Assembly: GCA_009801015.1 (NCBI GenBank)
Contig: VHZZ01024484.1
Coordinates: 861-25,091 of the forward strand
Source: Silene noctiflora
Lineage: Eukaryota > Streptophyta > Magnoliopsida > Caryophyllales > Caryophyllaceae
Reading direction: 5' to 3'
DNA: 24,231 nt
The notes beneath the pieces are model-generated. The model searched no databases. It worked only from the letters and a program-made list of their open reading frames with translations, and was not told the origin of the DNA. Positions 1-9,326 of the stretch are shown here, one piece after another. Position numbers and translations under genes: made by a program. How positions within the stretch are numbered: the stretch's first letter is position 1; each line of letters opens with the position of its first letter.

Positions 1-89
1 TCCCTTGTGTATTCTTATTTTGAGATTTTAATAATGATATTTAAATCATCGTTGTGATCGCACTATTGTTGAGGACACTTACTCCAACA

Positions 90-318
90 ATTAGACCGAG
101 TAGGAGGAACCAGTCGACCAAGTGGAGGGCTACTCGACCGAGTGAACCTGTGACTCGAACAAGTGTGAATTCCAAAACCATTGATTCAGTACTGGAAAAA
201 TCACTCGACCGAGTAGATCGTTCGCTCGACCGAGTAGACTCACACTCGACCGAGTAAGTCAATCACTCGACCGAGTAGACCGTTTACTCGACCGAGTGAG
301 TCACCCACTCGAACGAGT
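90..318. repeat. Palindromic 12-mer array, outer element, upstream of its protein
   Basis: Ten copies of ACTCG-NN-CGAGT or degenerate forms. A first block of four starts at 90, 112, 132 and 153. After a gap of about 50 bp a second block starts at 203, 224, 244, 265, 286 and 307. Spacing is 20-22 bp and the central dinucleotide is mostly AC. Spacers are not conserved, so selection or homogenisation acts on the motif rather than on a simple tandem unit. Confidence 0.92.
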
Positions 319-1898
319 GAGTTATACATGTACATTGACTCGGACGAAATGGCCCTTATCTTCTCATATTTGATCCTACCATCATATCTCCACTCAAATT
401 CTCTCAAAATCTCACTAAAATTCACCAATTTTACTTCATTGAGCTTTGAAATTCCCTCGTTTCTACACTAGTCTTGCTCTACTTGCTCTAAGTTGACAAT
501 GTAAGCATCACCTCTCTTGTTGTTAATTTCTTCAACTTCGCTTTTCTTAGATCTACACTAAAATATTTGAATATTTGCCTTAAAATGAATGTTTATGTTG
601 AATTCATTATACTAATAAGCTTTCTACACCATTAATGTTGTTAAAAACCAAAACTTTTGTGTCGAAATTTTGACACCATTGTTGAGGACAAAAATGGTGA
701 TTGTTGGAGTAATAATGGACTTTCTCGTGGTTGTTGTAGAATATAGTTGACCAACAATGGCTTAACCTTGTTTTTAGTTGTAAATCTTGCCTTATATGTG
801 AGAAAATTTTGTCTTCAGACCGTCTTAAATTTTCGGATTTTAAGGGAAACAATGCCCAAATTTTGACTTTTATGCTTAAAATTTGAGTTGGTTATGGTAA
901 AGGACCACCGTTTTTACTAGTAAAGTTATGAATTACCTTAAAAACAGCATTTCCATCTTGTAATTTGATTTTGGAGTCTCAAAATACCGATAGTTCATGG
1001 CAAAATTTTGATTTTTCGGTCCAAATATAGTTACTAGTATGGTTCATCAATTATTTTGATGTGTGTTATAAATTAAAGTTTAAGATGAAAATTTGTCTTA
1101 AGATGGATTAATTATTTTGTACATAATAATGATTTGAAGAGTTTCAATCCTTTGATTTAATACACTCAATTATTACGCATAATGATATCCTAACACTACC
1201 AGAATGATATGAAACCATGTTTAAAGAAGAAAATTCTATTTTGAAACTCGACTTACATTCGGAAATTTCACTTAACATCGCATTAAAGTTTGACTTTGAG
1301 CTTTTAATACACTTTACTTAACCAATTTCATCCAAAACATGATGTCAAATGCCTTCACAAATTTAATACAATAATTTTGTTCATATGTCTTGAGAAAATT
1401 GGTATTGTAATTTCCCGGATTTCTCAATTGTTCCAAGTTAAGTGTTGTTTTGACTATTTTTAGCATCCAAAACATGATTATAGTAACACATGTTAATTTC
1501 CTTCTCAACTTAAAACTCTAAAAGTGTAGAGTAATTGGGTGTTGGTGATTAATCCATCAAAGATTTTATTTTCTTTTCATGTCTATTTCATACTAAAATT
1601 TTCATTTAACCAAATTAATTAATCATGAGGGATTTCTTGAAGTTTCACCATGTTATCAAAATTGGAGGTTTGCCGAACCACTATAAATACCATGCACTTT
1701 CATAGAAAATGGGAAGTTTTCCAAGAGAGAATCGAATGAGTAGAGAGCATCATTTTTATTAATTGGCATCATGATTTCCGAATGGATGAATTTTCCAACC
1801 CAAGATGTTTGTCAACCCAAGAAATCTTTCACCATTCCGGACAATCTAATCCTTACATTTGCGGTTCCATATCTTGTTGTGTTGATTCCTTTTGTAGC
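319..1898 (+). other. Leader-like region and putative intron before the outer ORF1-like protein
   Basis: After the array comes a pyrimidine-rich leader-like stretch (about 360-500) and a good splice-donor match, GTAAGC, at 501. The following 1.4 kb is AT-rich with no coding similarity that I recognise. It ends in TTTTGTAG (AG at 1896-1897), one base before the ATG at 1899. The inner element has the same layout (donor at 5079, acceptor at 5752-5753), which is why I read 501-1897 as an intron. Splicing itself is inferred. Short reading frames here look random. Confidence 0.45.
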
Positions 1899-2796
1899 AT
1901 GGCAAGAGGACAAGGAAGATGTCAAGCCCGCCAAAACCGTGTTGTGGAGCCGATGTGGGAAGCCCCAGGCTACCCGAACGTTGGTTTCGAATCCGAAGCT
2001 CACCTCAACATCTTCTTAGCCTTAGCATAATTCAGGATGAACCCCACTAGATATGTGTCGGAAGTCGCTTTGGTGAGTTTAGGAATAACGGAAGAAGTAC
2101 TAAGCATTTTCCAAGGACTTGGGTTTGAAAATATTTATTGCTTGAACGAAAAATCCTACCGGAGTCTTACCTTGGAATTCTTGAGCTCCTTTAGTTACGA
2201 CAAGAAGAGTCACACTGTTAGTTTCCGACTTAGGAACCACCCTTACCTACTTTCTGACCAAGATTTTACCAATGACTTAGGTGTACCCCCTAGGAGGTCG
2301 GACTACTTAGATGACATACCAAATAAATTGAAAGCCCCTAGATTGGTTTGCCACTACAATGGGAGGAACGCCACCTCGGTAAGTGCAATGAAAGTGGCCG
2401 ACATAGAACGTCCGACCTTGCGCATTTTCTTTAGACTTATGTCTTACCTACGTTACGGGAGGGACGACGTGAGTAAGCTTAACTCTTGGGAGGTCCTACT
2501 TTTGAGATCTTACCTTAACCCGACAAGAGGGTCACCCTACCATTTCAACCCCACGTCGGTAATTGCTTTAGCCCTTGAGAGGATGACCAAACCAACTAGT
2601 TGTTACCTTGACTGTGGAGCCATCGTAGCTCGTTTAGCAATGACGATGGGAGGCTTTTAGCCGGAGGAGAGTGATCGGCCATTGACGGAAGTAGTCCCGA
2701 ACATTGACTTGGGTTACTTGAAGGGGATGGGTTGGGTGGCAGATTTAAAAGGGGAAGGATTGGCTTGGAGGGTAGAGAGGACTTGGCATATGAGAG
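1899..2796 (+). pseudogene. ATHILA-ORF1-like protein, 5' part of the outer element's copy (interrupted)
   Basis: One reading frame runs from ATG 1899 to the insertion point at 2796 with two in-frame stops (TAA 2028-2030, TAG 2658-2660) and no frameshift. It aligns along its length with the inner copy at 5754. Shared features are a YPxxxF start, a TLEFLSSFSYD / TLEFMSSFDYD block followed by a (V/T)xFRL block, a GRxDVSKLN block, SYLNP and a SCGAI / DCGAI-type block. This order (F-LEF, FRL, a conserved GR block, then a GxI segment) fits Pfam ATHILA, the Arabidopsis retrotransposon ORF-1 family, whose function is unknown. The start is chosen because the inner copy starts at the equivalent point, just after an acceptor-like AG. 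The inner element cuts the frame after the first base of a codon; the 3' part resumes at 9327. Family assignment is from pattern memory, not a search. Confidence 0.75.
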
Positions 2797-2926
2797 TGTA
2801 ATACCCTTCCTTTTTGGGACCCATTGATTGACCTTACACCTGTGTATAACCGTCGGAACCTTTGGTAGAACAGACCTTGAGGACTTAGCAGCCTTGGAAG
2901 TTGTGGGGCTCGAACTAGCTCGGGCT

Positions 2927-2997
2927 ACTCGATCGATTTGTCTAGTTACTTGATCGAGTAGAGGTAACTCGATCGAGTATGTTGCACTCGATCGAGT
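2927..2997. repeat. Palindromic array in 5' LTR (block of four)
   Basis: Copies start at 2927, 2948, 2967 and 2986 (spacing 21, 19, 19). All have centre AT, so intact copies are the perfect palindrome ACTCGATCGAGT. The first copy is degenerate at its right arm and the second has one change. The 3' LTR has the same positions and spacing. Confidence 0.93.
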
Positions 2998-3012
2998 AAG
3001 TGTAGTTCAACG

Positions 3013-3194
3013 TTATAATATATATCGCGAGATTTTAAACCCAAATCAGTTTTCTCAAATCATTTCCCCTAAACCTAGATCGACGGCACTCCCTCACCAT
3101 CACCCATTTCTCTAATCCCTCACCTTGGGAGCTATCATGGATATGGAGACTCGAGTCGGGTTGCGGTCTTATCGCCGGTATGCCAAGCTTGGGT
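3013..3194 (+). promoter_or_regulatory. LTR promoter cassette: TATA-like element, leader and splice-donor-like site
   Basis: An AT run, TTATAATATATAT (3013-3025), starts 16 bp after the last 12-mer. It is followed by a pyrimidine-rich leader, an ATG at 3137 in good context, and GGGTAAGTCA with GT at 3193-3194. The same order and spacing occur in the 3' LTR (TATA 8880, GT 9060). The promoter role is inferred from position and from the recurrence of this layout in every LTR here. Confidence 0.55.
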
Positions 3195-3917
3195 AAGTCA
3201 TGATTATCACCGTCATCCTTGAGTTAGTAGGGTTATGTCTATTAGTAATAAGAGTATGTTCTTGGGGTTAGGTGTTGTAGTTGGCGGTTTCACAGTCGTA
3301 GGATCGTGATGCTAGTTGCAGATCGCTAAAGGTAGGTTTACCTAATCAGTACTGTCATATGTTATTTCTTGAAATGTGTAGGTGGTTACGGCGATGTGAC
3401 GATATGAGTTAGTTATGGTTATGTTGGTATTGTTCAATGTTGGCATGTTTATCAGTCTTATGGATGATGTTGTGATTGTATATGGTTCGCGAGGTTTTGA
3501 GCGGAGCTTAGGTGGTAAGGTTGCGGTCTCCACAGGCGGAGTGGATTATTGGTTGTGACTGGTAACCTGGCAGGACGGCACTTCGGTGTTAGTCGGTTGG
3601 ATGGAGGTGTACTGGAGTTGGAGTTGTGCTTATGTATATTGTGCTTGATATACTATTCTACAGTTACTGACCTTGTGTCGTGTTGTTTGTGTTCTTCTTG
3701 TTATGTGTCTGTGGTTATCCCTCGGGTGAGCAGTTTGTCTTAGCAAGTGTTGATATGGTTTGTCTGGATATCTTGGAGGGACGCATCTTTCACTGATTTG
3801 GCACAATGAGTCTTAACATAGTTGAATAAATGTATCAATTGTACCTTTCTTTTGTAATGAGTTTAACATGTAATTATACTTTAAATGTTCTTTTATTGAC
3901 GTTATGATATGCTAATC

Positions 3918-3931
3918 CTCGGGCAACCGAG
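3918..3931 (+). other. GNRA-type hairpin near the LTR 3' end
   Basis: CTCGG-GCAA-CCGAG forms a perfect 5-bp stem with a GCAA loop, 65 bp from the LTR end. Equivalent hairpins occur in two other LTRs (13388 and 14687), and the loop stays GNAA. Confidence 0.6.
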
Positions 3932-3999
3932 ATGGTAACACCCATATCTATTAGGGAAGGTTTGGTTAAGGCTCATTGGTAGATGAGGGTGTTACAAAG

Positions 4000-4012
4000 T
4001 TGTATCAAAGCG
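4000..4012 (+). other. Degenerate primer-binding site
   Basis: TTGTATCAAAGCG begins three bases after the 5' LTR end. It resembles TTGGTATCAGAGC, the initiator-Met tRNA primer site of many plant Ty3/gypsy elements, with a missing G and an A for G change. Its position is exactly where a primer site should be. Confidence 0.65.
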
Positions 4013-4689
4013 AAGATTTTGGAACCTGTAACCAATGAACCTAATGAACGTAGAGAGTCAAATAAAATGAACCTGGTGTATGTAGGTTTGGAGCCCCTTC
4101 GAAATTGATTTTGGGTGGGAAGGCGCACTCATTCCAAAATCCTGGCCCCAATATGCTTAAGCCAGCCACTGCGAATGGGGATGTTGAGTTGGGAATTGTA
4201 TGATCATGTATGTTGTGTGTAAGACATGTGTACAAAAGTAACGTGGTGTGAAATTGGTGTTACGAATTGGTGGAACATCTGGTATATGTTTGTCCTTATT
4301 GTTGTATGCGAAATTAGGTGGACAGATCGAGTAGGATTTATGAGACGTATGTGTGTGACTATGTGGTAATACATAGGATGAGCAATAGATTTACATGTTG
4401 TGGTAGGTGATGAACGATATGAATTTGTTAGAGCCGTGGAGTAGATAGGTATGTGAATGGGATAGAAGATTGTTATATCTAATAGACTTGTCTATGATCG
4501 GGTATGGGAAGGAGTAAGTGTTACGATGATTAGATTTGGATGTTTTATTATATGTTCGGTGATGATAGTTAATGGTGCTGATTTAAGAATAACTAGTGAC
4601 GAGTTCTAGGTGCGCCTTAGACTCCAAACGAATCGTTGTTTTGCAGGAATGACAACACATCATAATAGGTCGCTGCTCATTTTTGGCTG
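4013..4689. other. Inner element internal region, no gene seen
   Basis: G- and T-rich sequence between the primer site and the internal array. No gag-like or other coding frame that I recognise. Confidence 0.6.
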
Positions 4690-4874
4690 TCTCGACCGAG
4701 TACAAGGGTAATGCAAACGAGTGGACTTAACTCGATCGAGTACGTGAGCACTCGACCGAGTATCTTTAATTGACAGAAATGGTGATTATACTGTTTCTTA
4801 AGTACTCGACCGAGCGCCCGTAACTCGACCGAGTAGAGGTTACTCGACCAAGTACCCCAGAAGCTCGATCGAGT
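4690..4874. repeat. Internal palindromic array upstream of the inner protein (4 + 4)
   Basis: The first block starts at 4690, 4711, 4730 and 4750; the second at 4804, 4823, 4842 and 4863. Within blocks spacing is 19-21 bp. The gap between the last motif of block one and the first of block two is 54 bp, giving a 114-bp higher-order period. Centres are AC and AT. The segment leading into block two ends in GTTTCTTAAGT, which is also found at the same place in the 7554 array. Confidence 0.93.
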
Positions 4875-5753
4875 ATCGCTGAATCAGAAAACTTGATCTT
4901 TCGTATATCGGGTTTTATAACTTACATCTTTTTCATTCTTCCCCACTTATTTCTTCTATCTACCTTCAAACTCTCTCAAAAACCCTATTTTCTACTACAA
5001 GGGTTGGTGATTTTGTGTTCTTATACTTCCAATTCCTCTAGTTCACCTTCACTGAATCGATTTTCAAACTTAATCAAGGTAAATTTATGATTTGCTCTTT
5101 TGATATTGGAACAAATAGAGAACCATGAGTTATGTAAATTTCAATTTTTAGATTTAATATTGCATGATAGTTGTTGGATTGTGTTGCAAATACTCTAAAT
5201 CTTTTCTAATTGATGCTCGAAACTACAAATTTAGCTTGAAACTTTGTAACAATCAACCCGGAAGTTCTAGGGTTTGACCCAAATTTTCAATTTTTTTCAT
5301 CATAAATCGTCTTTAAAGGTTGGAAAATAGTCAGTGATGTTGATATTATTATGTTTAGCACTTGATGTTGGTCAATTTCACCGGAAAACTCATCTTAAAA
5401 ATTTCGCACTTTAAGTGTAGGAGTTGGGGATTTTGTTCCCTTATCTTTGCAATAATCGGTATTTTAAACTTCCATTTGGCAAGACTTACCCGGATTTTGT
5501 TAGAAGTTTTGCTCAAACCTTGGATTTCGGTTTTGATAAAGCTTTAATTGGGATTTTTGTTACCCGGATTTAGCCCATGTTAATTGATTTTGGTAAAGGT
5601 AATAATGAGGAGGGTTAGTAGAGCATATTGGTTACGATTTGCATATTTTACAAAAGGGAGCTCGTCTTAAGCGTTGTTTTGAGTATATACTACATTTAAA
5701 ACTTTACTTTTTGGTTTGTAAAACCCGATGTTTGGCTAACCACATTACTACAG
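4875..5753 (+). promoter_or_regulatory. Internal promoter-like cassette with leader and putative intron
   Basis: Downstream of the array are a TATA-like TTTTATAA (4913-4920), a CT-rich leader (about 4925-5075) and AATCAAG|GTAAATTT, with donor GT at 5079-5080. The next 675 bp is T-rich and ends in ACTACAG directly before ATG 5754, so the protein would open the second exon. This mirrors the LTR promoter layout and the outer element's 319-1898 region. Promoter and splicing functions are inferred from layout only. Confidence 0.45.
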
Positions 5754-7313
5754 ATGCCGAGGAATGTTGCTACCCGTCAACCAAGCAAAAGGAGTAGAGC
5801 ATCACAAGAGGTTGGAGAAGGGAGTAGTGGGCCCGTGGTTCCGTCGGTGCCTCAGTACCCGACGGCATTGTTCCGTGACTTTGATCAGAGGGAGGCTTTT
5901 TTGATCCTGTTGGGGCGCACCTTGAAGTCCACAAGGTGCATAGATACGGAGATATTGGAGGCTCTGGGGATTGAGGTGGATGTGCGTCATATCTTTGATG
6001 TCTTGGGGATGGAGGGGTTGTATAGACCGAGGAAACATTCGTATGACTTCTTGACCCTAGAATTTATGAGCTCCTTTGACTATGATGTAGCCGGGAAGAC
6101 GGTGGGTTTCCGGTTGATGAACACCAGCTTTAGTTTGACCTTGGATCAGTTTGTCGACCACCTAAGGCTCGCTAGGCCAAAGAAGGGTCATCTTAGGGAT
6201 GTCCCGCTTGAGAGTGGTGCTAGTTCTTACCTCCCTGCAATCACCGGTAAAGCCGCCCCGACCACCAGTGCTATGTTGATCAACGATGTACAACATGTGA
6301 CCCTAAAGATCTTCCTTTGGGCCTTGACTTGTCTGCTTTATGGTAGAAAGGATGTGAGCAAGCTCAACTTACATGAGGTTATGTTGTTGTTCTCGTACCT
6401 TAACCCCGCTTGGGAAAAGCGCTGAGCCTATAATGCACTGGCAATAGTATGTGCTAGCTTGGCCTTGATGTCTAAGTCTTCGACCCGACACCTTAGTTGT
6501 GGTGCTATCGCCACCCGTCTAGCCGAGAGGTTGACAGACTTCAAGGTTTATCCTGAGCTTAAACCCATGACTGTTGTTGTTCCGACTTTAGATAAGACCT
6601 ACTTCATTCGACAGAAGTGGTTGAGGGAGTTGTCGGGTGGGGGTTTATCTTGGAGGGTGAGGGGTAGGAGTTAGATGAGGTTGTCTGTCGCGGACTACAT
6701 CCATGTGACTGAGCCATTAACAGAGGCCACACCTGCTAGTGAGGAGGTCGATCTTCCTGAGCATACCTACTTGATCGTAGATGACCTTCTTGAAAAGATG
6801 CCTGAGCCGGTTGGGGGAACCCATGTGAGGGAGGAGGACCAGGTTGCGAGGGAGGGTAGGGTACCTCGGAGAGCTAGGGAGGTGGTTGAGGGACCACCAG
6901 TTGTGCATCATGGACCGTCTCATTACCAGTACCAGTACCCCGGATACCCACCATCCTATAGTCATCAGATGCAGGTGAGTGAGCTCACGGAGAGGATATC
7001 GAACACGTTGGTGCTTCGGAACCTACATGAGATGGCCATTTAGCAGGATGTAGGGACCGACTTAGCTCAGCCAGTGTGGTGGAGAGGTCCGGGGAATGAT
7101 AGTGGGGTGTTCCATAGCTATGGGGTGGATAGGAGCACTTGGGGAGTTCCGGAGAGCTACCCCTATGGGTGCCTTGCACCATGGTGGACCGGCGGGGGAT
7201 CGGGAACAGGAGCAACCACAGGAGGAGGAGATATGAAAGGACCCTCAGGAGCGGGCATATCTGGAGCTGGCGGTACCGAGGAGATGGAGGAAGACATTAG
7301 AGAGTACCCTTGA
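5754..7313 (+). pseudogene. ATHILA-ORF1-like protein of the inner element (full length, three in-frame stops)
   Basis: A single frame of 519 codons plus stop carries three in-frame stops (TGA 6423-6425, TAG 6672-6674, TAG 7041-7043) and no frameshift. The N-terminus (about residues 1-35) is basic and Ser/Gly/Pro-rich. A core of about 200 residues follows, with TLEFMSSFDYD, VGFRLMN, an ITGKAAPTTSA segment, GRKDVSKLN and SYLNP blocks, then CGAIATRLAERL and a Trp-containing GLSWRV block. The C-terminal third is low complexity: acidic, then PSHYQYQYPGYPPSY, then Gly-rich. The core fits the ATHILA (retrotransposon ORF-1) family. The start is the first ATG, right after an acceptor-like AG. The stops argue against a conventional product, but lack of frameshifts in 1.56 kb suggests the frame was under selection until recently. 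Confidence 0.75.
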
Positions 7314-7553
7314 GCGGCCACTCGTATCTCTATATGATGATGTTGTTAGACTTTTATTGGATTTTCGTTTTGTGTTTCGTATATTTGGATAGCACTTTTG
7401 TGATGTAATCGACCATAAGGCCATGCTCGTGACCAAATTTTCCTGTTAAGACTTATGTGTAAATAATGGTATTGGGGATCCAATCCCGGATCTTGCGTAT
7501 TTCCTTGTTGCCTTATATTTTGCAGGGGGTTGGGAGTATTTTGACTTGGCTAT
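7314..7553 (+). other. 3' non-coding stretch after the inner protein
   Basis: T-rich, no coding frame. A short ATAAGGCCA block (around 7410) recurs after the outer protein (around 10343), supporting common ancestry of the two 3' regions. Confidence 0.5.
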
Positions 7554-7738
7554 ACTCCGTCGAGTAGAAGGAATTCGACCGAGTAACTTACCCCGTACTC
7601 GATCGAGTGGAAGCAACTCGATCGAGTAAGTTCTGCACCGGTTCTGGTTGCCTTCCGTTTCTTAAGTACTCGACCGAGTGAAGACTACTCGATCGATTTG
7701 AGGTTACTCGATCGAGTATGGCTGTCACTCGATCTAGT
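7554..7738. repeat. Internal palindromic array downstream of the inner protein (4 + 4)
   Basis: Starts at 7554, 7573, 7597, 7616 and then 7668, 7687, 7706, 7727. The gap between blocks is 52 bp and the higher-order period 114 bp, as in the 4690 array. Centres are mostly AT. It lies between the protein and the polypurine tract, unlike the promoter-side arrays. Confidence 0.92.
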
Positions 7739-8626
7739 GCTAGTTGACCAATGCTTAGACCGCTTCCTCGTTTGACATGGAATCATGGGGGAATGTTTCA
7801 CTGCACTTTACGCTATTGCTTTGACCAGTGATGATCACATTTGGACTCGATATATGTTTATGATTTCTACTTACGGTATATGTGGCACTTCCGCTTATTG
7901 TCATTGTGAGTACGTCACTAGTTTTCTGGGTAATGTCATGTTGATGCTAAGCCATCTTCCAAGTGTCCGGTATATTTTATAATAATTTTGGTCTATCGTA
8001 AACTCATCTTTAAGTTGTGACCCGTTCGGTCTTGTAACGTTGGGGGAGGGTGTATGACTTAAATTTTCTTTTATGGTTAACCAATCTTAAGTGAACTTCG
8101 GGGACGAAGTTCCTTTTTAGAGGGGAATAGTAATGTCACGCTTGAAAATGTTGCCTTTCGAGTAACTTAATCGTTATTAGATAAGTAATGTGGAGTCATT
8201 TATGTTCATTTATGCGCGTGTTTTAATTATGGTAATTGCATGTTTTAATTATGGTAATTTGTGATAAAGTAGTTTTGATAATTTATGTGAACTTATTTAT
8301 AATAATTTATATTAAATGATTTATGTGAAGCTATTTATGATAAGTCATGTGAAGTTGTATGGACACTATTGACGGTTACTAGCACGGTTGTTATCATATG
8401 TGTGCGGGTATTCTTTTGTATGGCGCATGTTTTTATTCTTTTGTACGGCGCATGGTTGTTTGTATGTGTTTGCTTAAATGGTATAATAGAGGTAGTGGAT
8501 AATGATGGTGGTGCTTGTGGAAAGAAGGGATGGTGATGACTAGTAGGCATATTTGTGGTAGGTGTCGGGTCACGTTGGTAATCACCTCGGTTTTGACCCA
8601 CTTTGGATTTGGGGGAGATTTGGGGT
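7739..8626. other. Inner element 3' internal region, no gene seen
   Basis: No coding similarity recognised. It contains an AT-rich stretch with repeated TTTATGTGAA-like words (about 8285-8350) and a first hairpin at 8093-8112 described separately. Confidence 0.55.
8093..8112 (+). other. Upstream copy of the PPT-type hairpin (inner element)
   Basis: GAACTTCGGGGACGAAGTTC is a perfect 8-bp stem with a GGGA loop. It is followed by CTTTTTAGAGGGGAATAG, which looks like a degenerate polypurine tract but is not followed by an LTR start. Confidence 0.6.
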
Positions 8627-8664
8627 GAACTTCGGGGACAAAGTTCTTTTTAAGGAAGGAAGAC
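8627..8664 (+). promoter_or_regulatory. Hairpin plus polypurine tract of the inner element
   Basis: GAACTTCGGGGACAAAGTTC (8627-8646, one stem mismatch) is followed by TTTTAAGGAAGGAAGAC and then directly by the LTR start TGTAATACCCG at 8665. The purine run next to the LTR is the expected plus-strand priming site. Confidence 0.8.
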
Positions 8665-9326
8665 TGTAATACCCGTCCGTTTAGGGACCCGTTGACTGAC
8701 CTTACACCTGTGTTTGACCGTCGGAACCTATGGCAGAACGGACCTTAAGGACTTAGCAGCCTGGGAGTTGTGGGGCTCGATCTAGCTTAGGCTACTCGAT
8801 CGAGTAGTCTAGTTACTCAATCGAGTAGAGGTAACTCAATCGAGTATGTTGCACTCGATCGAGTAAGTGTGGTTTAGCGTTATAATATATATCGCGAGAT
8901 TTTAAACCCAAATCAGTTTTCTCAAATCATTTCCCCTAAACCTAGATTGACGACACTCCCTCACCATCACCCATTTCTCTAATGCTTCACCTTGGGAGCT
9001 ATCATGGATATGGAGACTCGAGTCGGGTTACAGTCTTATCGCCGGTATGCCGGGCTTGGGTAAGTCATCATCATCACCGTCATCCTTGAGTTAAAAGGGT
9101 TATGGTTATTAGTAATAAGAGTATATCCTTGTGGTTAGGTGTTGTAGATAGCGGCTTCACATTCATAGGATTGTGATGCTAGTTGCAGATCGCTAAAGGT
9201 AGGTTTACCTACTCAGTACTGTCGGATGTTATTTCTTGAAATATGTAGTTGGTTATGGCGATATGACGATATGAGTTAGTTCTAGTTATGTTGGTATTGT
9301 TCAATGTTGGCATATTTATCAGTCTT
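8665..9326 (+). repeat. 3' LTR of the inner element, truncated
   Basis: It matches 2797-3460 with roughly one difference in ten by eye, then breaks off after CAGTCTTA at 9326. About 530 bp of the LTR end is missing. It has a block of four 12-mers at 8794, 8815, 8834 and 8853 (spacing 21, 19, 19, as in the 5' LTR), a TATA-like run at 8880-8892 and a donor-like GT at 9060-9061. Confidence 0.9.
8794..8864. repeat. Palindromic array in 3' LTR (block of four)
   Basis: Four copies with centre AT. Copies two and three share a G-to-A change in the left arm (ACTCAATCGAGT), so they were altered independently of the 5' LTR. Confidence 0.92.

Larger units (their letters stand above)
2797..3996 (+). repeat. 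5' LTR of the inner element (1200 bp)
   Basis: It begins TGTAATACCC and ends GGGTGTTACA, which are near-inverted termini typical of plant Ty3/gypsy LTRs. It contains four 12-mers, a TATA-like element, a leader with a short ATG frame, a GGTAAGT donor-like site and a 3' hairpin. The first 660 bp recur at 8665-9326. Parts of its second half (GGCTTAGGTGGTA-type block around 3505-3600) are also recognisable in the LTR fragment at 14225-14335, showing common ancestry. Confidence 0.9.
2797..9326 (+). mobile_element. Inner non-autonomous LTR retroelement inserted in the outer element's protein
   Basis: The order is: 5' LTR 2797-3996, weak primer site 4000-4012, array 4690-4874, leader and putative intron, ORF1-like frame 5754-7313, array 7554-7738, two PPT-proximal hairpins (8093 and 8627), PPT and a 3' LTR starting at 8665. 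The 3' LTR stops matching the 5' LTR at 9326 and about 530 bp of its end are missing, so no target-site duplication can be shown. The two LTRs differ at roughly one base in ten by eye over their shared 660 bp, so this is not a recent insertion. No gag-pol is present in the 4.7 kb between the LTRs. Confidence 0.85.

Noticed and set aside
90-318. CRISPR-like look of the short regular repeats
   Set aside because: Spacers are only 7-10 bp, repeats are 12 bp and palindromic, and the DNA is plant retroelement sequence with spliced genes nearby.
1771-2030. Open frames starting at 1771 and 1782 as separate genes
   Set aside because: The 1782 frame is simply the upstream extension of the ORF1-like frame; homology to the inner copy starts after ATG 1899. 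The 1771 frame is a shadow.
2792-2796. GAGAG as the target-site duplication of the inner element
   Set aside because: The right end of the inner element is deleted and GAGAG is not found at 9327, so it cannot be tested.
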